Of a stretch of 64,000 nucleotides of DNA, positions 58,939-64,000 are shown one piece after another. Every line of letters starts with the position of its first letter. Positions within the stretch are counted from its first letter, which is position 1. Below the pieces are notes generated by a model. That model saw only the letters and a list, made by a program, of their open reading frames with translations. It did not search any database and was not told the DNA's origin. A program made the position numbers and the translations under genes. Source of the DNA: Theobroma cacao (lineage: Eukaryota; Streptophyta; Magnoliopsida; Malvales; Malvaceae); NCBI RefSeq assembly GCF_000208745.1, contig NC_030856.1, positions 8,997,285 through 9,061,284 on the forward strand, written 5' to 3'.

Positions 58939-60710
58939 CTATTTAAGGGTTGAGATCCATGTTTCAAAATTTGCACCGTTCCCGGTTGATACAAATTCAG
59001 GGCTTGGTTTCAAGACTATAGAAATATCGATGGAGGACCTTGGCAATAATAATAACTCAAGTGTTGCCTCAACTCCTTCTCTTGAACAACTATCATCAAA
59101 GCAGATATTCATTCTCTTCATCACAGTAACTTTTGTTATAAGATGCCTAACAAATTCCAATTGTCTCTCCTTTCCATTAAATCCATTTATGCATACTACA
59201 TTTAGGCTATGCGTGATACAATCACATAGCTCCCTTTTATCCCAAAACATGGACTCCGGGTAAGGCAACGAGCAATTTTGAGTACCATGATTTGAGGTTG
59301 CTCCCTTCCATTCGAAATCTATGTCCTAAAAATACACAAACCAAAATGCATTTCATTCAATTAAGCTTTAATCTAGAAGATAATATATATATTTCAATAG
59401 AAAATTTTTTGTATAAATTAACTTCTCAAGATTAAGATAAATATAATTGGCAATGGCATACCCGTATATTGATTTCAAGTTGCTTCAGATGGGGGCATAC
59501 TCGTAAAACGACAGAAAGAATCAACACTTCTCTCATATTGTTCAAATCCAAGTCAATTGATAGCGTCCATGAATTTTCAAACAAGCTTGAGTCATCCTTT
59601 AAGTTATAACTTTGATCATTTCCAGGTCTCTAAGGCCAACAAAAACAATTCATTCATATGATCATATATGATATTATATGAAATATAGTGTAATTCAGTA
59701 AAAACAAAACAGCTAGTGAAAATGCTTACTTAGAGACCACAGCAATGCTCTAGAATTTCTGCAACCTTCACAAGTTCATGATCTTTGAGAAAATGGTGTG
59801 GACCTTCCTCTTCGCCATTGCAATATGCACAAAACACCTTAAGCTTTGGGGCATTGATAACCAATTTTTTGGGTGGACATTTTAAAGTATCAAGCACCAA
59901 AACACCAAGGGACATTGTTGATAAGTATATTTCTTGCACGTCCAAGTACTCTAGCTCCACAGTTTTAACATTATCACTAACAATCCAAACTCGATCCAAC
60001 CCGATACAAAAGGAACGGCTCAAATGCTCCAAAAAAGCACAACTAGATATGATTCCATCAAGGGTTTCAGTTGTAAGAAACAACCATTTAAGTTTCAAGG
60101 TTCGAAGATTATGGCAATGATCAAATGGGGAGTCGTTTTCAAGTGTGTAATGTGTCAACTCAAGTGCATGCAAAGTTGTACCAGAGAAAATCCCTGATGG
60201 CAAACTCAATTTTAAATCAGTAAATCTGCCCATAACGTTTTGCTGAAAAGGGAATTCCTCACAAGTGAAAGCTAGCTCTTGTATCCCTTTCTCTGATACA
60301 AGAAATTCAATCCATTTTTTAAGCTGACCATATTTGCAGCTATCAGGAAAATGAATGATCTTGCAACTAGTCAAGTTACATCTATGAGAAAACAATACCT
60401 TGTCAATCATCATAACAGCATGGAAAAGCTCTTTCTCTACATCATGGTTCAAACAATTATCGATTCCATGGCTATGCGAGTTCTTTTTTTCCTGATAAAG
60501 AATACGTTTGCTTGGTTTCATCATTCGTTTTGGATCAAAATCTAGACGAGAAACATACCTCCATAAGCTTTTCCACCGCCTTGATAAGATACTTGTTCTT
60601 ACAACTTCATCAACTGGTAGCTGTGATACAATCTCAGACAAGAGTGTGTCAGGAAGCCTACTGATCAAATCAGGGCCATAAGGCTCTTCCTTAACGAAAT
60701 TTGATGTCAT
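58939..60710 (-). CDS. F-box/LRR-FBD gene copy C (best preserved; stop at end of exon 1)
   Basis: Exons 60710-59730 (981 nt), 59629-59462 (168 nt), 59325-58939 (387 nt) match copy B without indels. Exon 1 is fully open for 326 codons: MTSNFVKEEPYGPDLI, F-box (RLPDTLLSEIVSQLPVDEVV, RTSILSRRWKSLWRYVSRLDF; residues ~14-58), then LRR-like repeats (FTDLKLSLPSGIFSG, CHNLRTLKLKWLF, SCAFLEHLS, NAPKLKVFCAYC). The last codon of exon 1 is TAA (59732-59730) directly before the GTAAGC donor, where copies A and B have TTA (Leu). The main product would therefore end there and lack the FBD-like exons 2-3 (WKGATSNHG, WDKRELCDCITHSLNVVCI, NGANFETWISTLK), which are still open. F-box proteins bind SKP1 in SCF ubiquitin ligases; LRR/FBD parts choose the substrate, which is unknown here. 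The protein may be functional in short form or recently dead. Confidence 0.75.
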
Positions 60711-60766
60711 TTTTTTCCTCTCTTTTGCTTTCTTTGAAAAAGATGGGATATGAAAGGAAAATGATA

Positions 60767-60778
60767 GATATATATATA
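60767..60778 (-). promoter_or_regulatory. Probable TATA region of F-box copy C
   Basis: ATATATATATAT lies 57-68 bases upstream of the ATG at 60710. Copy B has a weaker TATATA at the equivalent place (~42145). Position and sequence fit a core promoter with a short 5' UTR. Confidence 0.4.
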
Positions 60779-62102
60779 AGTGTAGCAGGTTTGGTGAGGA
60801 GAAGAAATCATAGCAAAAAGTTTTGATATGGAAGGAATATCCTCGTCAATTATAACTAAGGACATGTAAAGAAAACGTGTCAAGGGTGAAGAAGCACCTA
60901 GCTTTGAATGCTAATGGACCTATCTCTTACGTTACACCTATGGAAGTGCGTTTATTCTCTGTACCTATTTATAGCATGTTACAGCAAAATGAACCAAAAA
61001 ATAGAATTTTTTATTTTGGAAAAATTGGAAGAGAAAAAGTAAAGTTATAAATAAAATAATCAATAAATATAACTAGCTAGCCTAGTTGTTTTCTATTTTC
61101 GTTTTTCCTTTTGGGAAGAGAATATATACATGAATCTTGCAAATCGTGAATCTCTTGCTTATGTGTAAACTTCATCTTCATTTTAATTTGTAGTAAGTCA
61201 ACAACTACCTTTAATTCTTTAAAAAAAACCACAAAATGAATTTTAGCGAAAATAAACATAAAAAAAGCTTTTAAATAAAATTGATACTAATATTAAGGAC
61301 TAGTAAAAGCAAAAGACAAGTTTTTATTACCTTGAGACTTTGTTTCCTTTCATGCAATTGTTTAGGGTTTAAATTTTAATCATTATTCACTAATTAAAAT
61401 TTAGAAACATATCTATGATTTCTATCATCATTCTTATACCTAAATAGATTGGTTTCGTATAATATTTTATTTGGCTAATTAATGCATAGGTTTTGCACAA
61501 ATTTTTCTTGATTTTGCTTAATATTAATCAATTTTATAAGATAAGACAAGTAATTAGACAAACTAGCGCATGTAATATATAACAAGACGTGGCAAGGCAT
61601 GTCTTTATATATATATTATTTGGTGGGGAGAAGAAATCACAAAGAAAAGTTTCAATATGGAAAAGATATCTCTTGTCATTTACAACGAAGGACATGAAAA
61701 GAAAAAGTGTAAAAGGCGAAGAAGCACCTACCTTTAAATGCTAATTAACCTGTCCCTTACATTACACCTAAGGAAGTACATTTATTCTCTCTGTTTATTT
61801 ATAGCATGTTACGGCAAAATGAACCAAAATATATAATTTTTTATTTTGAAAAAATTGGAAGAGGAAAAGTAAAGTTACAAATAAATAATCAATATATATA
61901 TATAGTTAGCTTGCCTGATTGCTTTTTGTTTTCATTTTTCTGTTTTAGAAACAGAATATATATGAATCTAACAAATTGTGAATCTAATGCTTATGTGTAA
62001 ATTTTATATTCATTTTAATTTGTACCTTTAATTCTATAAAAAAACACAAAATAAATTTTAGCAAAAACTAAAAAAAAATCTTGTAATAAAATTGATACCA
62101 AT

Positions 62103-62219
62103 ATTAAGGACTTTTACAAGCAAAAGACAAGTTTTTGTTACCTAGAGATTTTGCTTAGTTTCAAAATTAAGGACTTTTACAAGCAAAAGACAAGTTTTTG
62201 TTACCTAGAGATTTTGCCT
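62103..62219. repeat. 63-bp-period tandem duplication
   Basis: ATTAAGGACTTTTACAAGCA occurs at 62103 and again at 62166, with a near-identical ~54-bp unit following each. Confidence 0.9.
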
Positions 62220-62430
62220 ATTTTCATGCAATTGTTAAAAGCCTATATGTGACTTAGCCTAATTGTTTAATTTTTTAAATTTTATAGTCATTATTCTTGA
62301 ATTAAAATCTAGAAACCTATCCATTATTTCTATTATAATTCTTATACCTAAATGGATTGGTTTCTATAATATTTTATTTGGCTTTTGCATAGATTTTGAT
62401 TAATTTTGCTTATGTAGACACTAACTTTAT

Positions 62431-62462
<32 letters not shown>
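62431..62462. repeat. (AC)n(AT)n microsatellite
   Basis: About nine AC units followed by about six AT units. It is absent from unit 1 because the surrounding block is missing there. Confidence 0.9.
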
Positions 62463-63319
62463 GTATGGATAAGTAATATTGATATGTGTGCTGTTGTTTT
62501 CATCTTATCTTGCTTTACTTTGTTTTGCATTATTATTTTGTTCTATTTTGCTTTTAGTTAAATCTTGTTAGATGTCCAGTGGAAATTGAGTGGCCCAAGT
62601 TTCGTTTGAGCTTGTTAACAAACAAATCCAAGCACCTAAAGTTGAAGTGAAACAGATCAAACTAAGCAACATAATTAAACTTAATAATTCAAGATTAAAA
62701 TCAATTGAACTGAAGAATGTTCTGGAAACAGGAAAAATAAATAAAAAAAAAGAATAAAAAGGGAAGGCCAACTGGGCACAACAAGGGTGCGTCTTGCACC
62801 CTTGCCAATACCAACACCTTACCAGACACAAGAAATTCGCGTCTAGCAAGGCATCTTATGGTGCGGGAGCTCAGATGACACACCAACACTTAAAAAGGGC
62901 AACTATATAACTTCCCTCTTCTCAAAAAAAAAAAAGAGAAATCTTGAAAACCTAAAAAAATCCCATTTTTTTCCAGTTTAGCCCTTTTTCTCTCCCTCGC
63001 ACATAAAGTTATATGTGACTTAGTCTAATTGTTTAATTATTTAAAATGGATGATTATTATTCATTAATTAAAATCTAAAAACATATCCATGAATTATGTC
63101 ATAATTTTTATACCTATATATATTGGTTTCCTATAATATTTAATTGGCTAATTAATGCTTGGATTTTACATGAATTTTGCACAGGTTTTGCTTAACTTTT
63201 CTTAACATTGATTTTGGCTTTTGTGCACTTGCTTGTATGGTTAAAATTGATTACTTACATATAATATTAGTTAGCTTAATGAAATTATATCAAAAGGCAT
63301 TAGGCTCCTACGGTCATCA

Positions 63320-63745
63320 TCTATCGATAAATTTCTCAACCTATCGATAGGTTGCCTTTAATAATTTTGAAATTTGCACCCATCTATCGATAGATGTAAG
63401 TATTTATCAATAGATTCAACTCAAGATCATTTTAAAGTATTCTTGGGTGGCTATCTATCGATAGATGTCACGCATCTATCGATAGATGTCACGCATCTAT
63501 CAATAGATGCAAGTCAGGGTCCTTTCGAAGTATTCTCGAGTGCGTATCTATCAATAAATATCGTGTATTTAGCAATAGATTCAAGTCAAGGTCCATTTAT
63601 TCTGTTATTAGGTGACTATCTATCAATAGATGTACGGCATCTATCAATAAATATTCATAGTCTCTGATGTCTAGGTGCTAAAACAATCAACTATCGATAG
63701 ATTTTCTTCATCTATCGATAGATGAGCTTATCTATCGATAGATTG
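63320..63745. repeat. Array of ATCTATCGATAGAT palindromes (unit 2)
   Basis: About 14 sites in ~425 bp, counterpart of 45158-45545, with one extra CATCTATCGATAGATGTCACG unit (63454-63490 holds two in tandem). Degenerate sites again read TATCAATAG. The repetitive small frame at 63374-63667 (YLSID, HLSID units) is a by-product. Confidence 0.85.
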
Positions 63746-64000
63746 CGAGCAATTTTCAAATTCAAAAAGGCTTTTTCTTGTTTTCTATTTAAAGTGCTTA
63801 GTTCTTTCATTAAACCTTTTCAAGGACCATTTAGACTTGCTTGAACATCTAAAAAAAAAATTTGATAATTTGTTTGTCAAATCAAAACTTAGACTCAAAT
63901 GAAGCATTGAGTGTAACAATTATAAATTAATAGTTATAAAATTTATCCAAATCATATATAAGCATAAAAAATGAGTGCCAAAATTTCCTATTTGATACAT

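Larger units (their letters stand above)
60780..63300. other. F-box C upstream and intergenic DNA, repeated blocks, no gene
   Basis: Contains the tandem pair of upstream blocks (60780-61200 and 61615-62040) and three copies of the AATTAAAAT...CATATC(C/T)ATGA block (~61390, ~62300, ~63060). A ~0.45 kb stretch (62540-62985) with a GC-richer part (62765-62880) is absent from unit 1. The small frames in 62568-62889 show no recognisable domain. Confidence 0.5.
48240..64000. repeat. Tandem segmental duplication, unit 2 (continues past the window)
   Basis: Aligns in order with 30780-46000 of unit 1. It has a complete set of NEP1-like exons 2-7, a CACTA element carrying an extra LTR and a ~0.6 kb internal deletion, F-box copy C, the duplicated upstream block, and the palindrome array (63325-63745). 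The last bases of the window still match unit 1 near 45780. Confidence 0.8.

Noticed and set aside
63374..63667. Repetitive protein-like frame (YLSID, HLSID units), also at 45262-45444
   Set aside because: It is the TATCGATA array read in one frame; it has no start context, domain or conservation pattern beyond the DNA repeat.

Overview
This is a 64 kb piece of a plant nuclear genome, most likely a eudicot. The sequence is AT-rich and carries spliceosomal introns, Ty1/copia and Ty3/gypsy-type LTR retrotransposons (two with the plant initiator-Met-tRNA primer site), CACTA (En/Spm) DNA transposons, and F-box/LRR/FBD-type genes. No bacterial or organellar features, rRNA genes or tRNA genes were recognised.

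Layout. 1-4.3 kb: a decayed copia pol (+) split by a 1.5 kb solo LTR, plus an antisense copia integrase scrap. 5.4-7.4 kb: F-box copy A (-), a pseudogene. 7.57-21.4 kb: a nest of retroelements. A copia element is inserted in the A promoter, followed by an inverted copia LTR/gag, another copia integrase, a third copia pol (+), a 2.5 kb gypsy-type LTR inside it, and a second copy of the 1.5 kb LTR family. 23.1-24.6 kb: a complete seven-exon gene (-) that I identify, from exon phases and residual motifs, as a very divergent NEP1/EMG1-type (SPOUT rRNA methyltransferase) paralogue. 25.7-29.2 kb: a NEP1/EMG1 pseudogene that is closer to the canonical family.

From about 30.8 kb to the window end, the DNA is two tandem copies of one unit of roughly 17 kb (about 30.8-48.2 kb, and 48.2 kb to beyond the window). 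Each unit holds a damaged NEP1-like gene (-), a CACTA element with the same flanks, an F-box/FBD gene (-; copies B and C), a duplicated promoter-like region, and an LTR-like segment with an array of TATCGATA palindromes. Unit 2 additionally has a gypsy-type LTR inside its CACTA element.

The host gene content is therefore two families, both locally amplified and mostly broken: NEP1/EMG1-like genes (one intact divergent gene, three pseudogenes, one orphan last exon) and F-box/FBD genes (three copies, each stopped by a different mutation). The most unusual signals are the intact divergent NEP1-like gene, with its shortened cofactor-loop exon and a uORF created by tandem duplication, and the dense arrays of short perfect palindromes in four unrelated LTR-type sequences. 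The decayed sites in those arrays look like methyl-cytosine deamination products.
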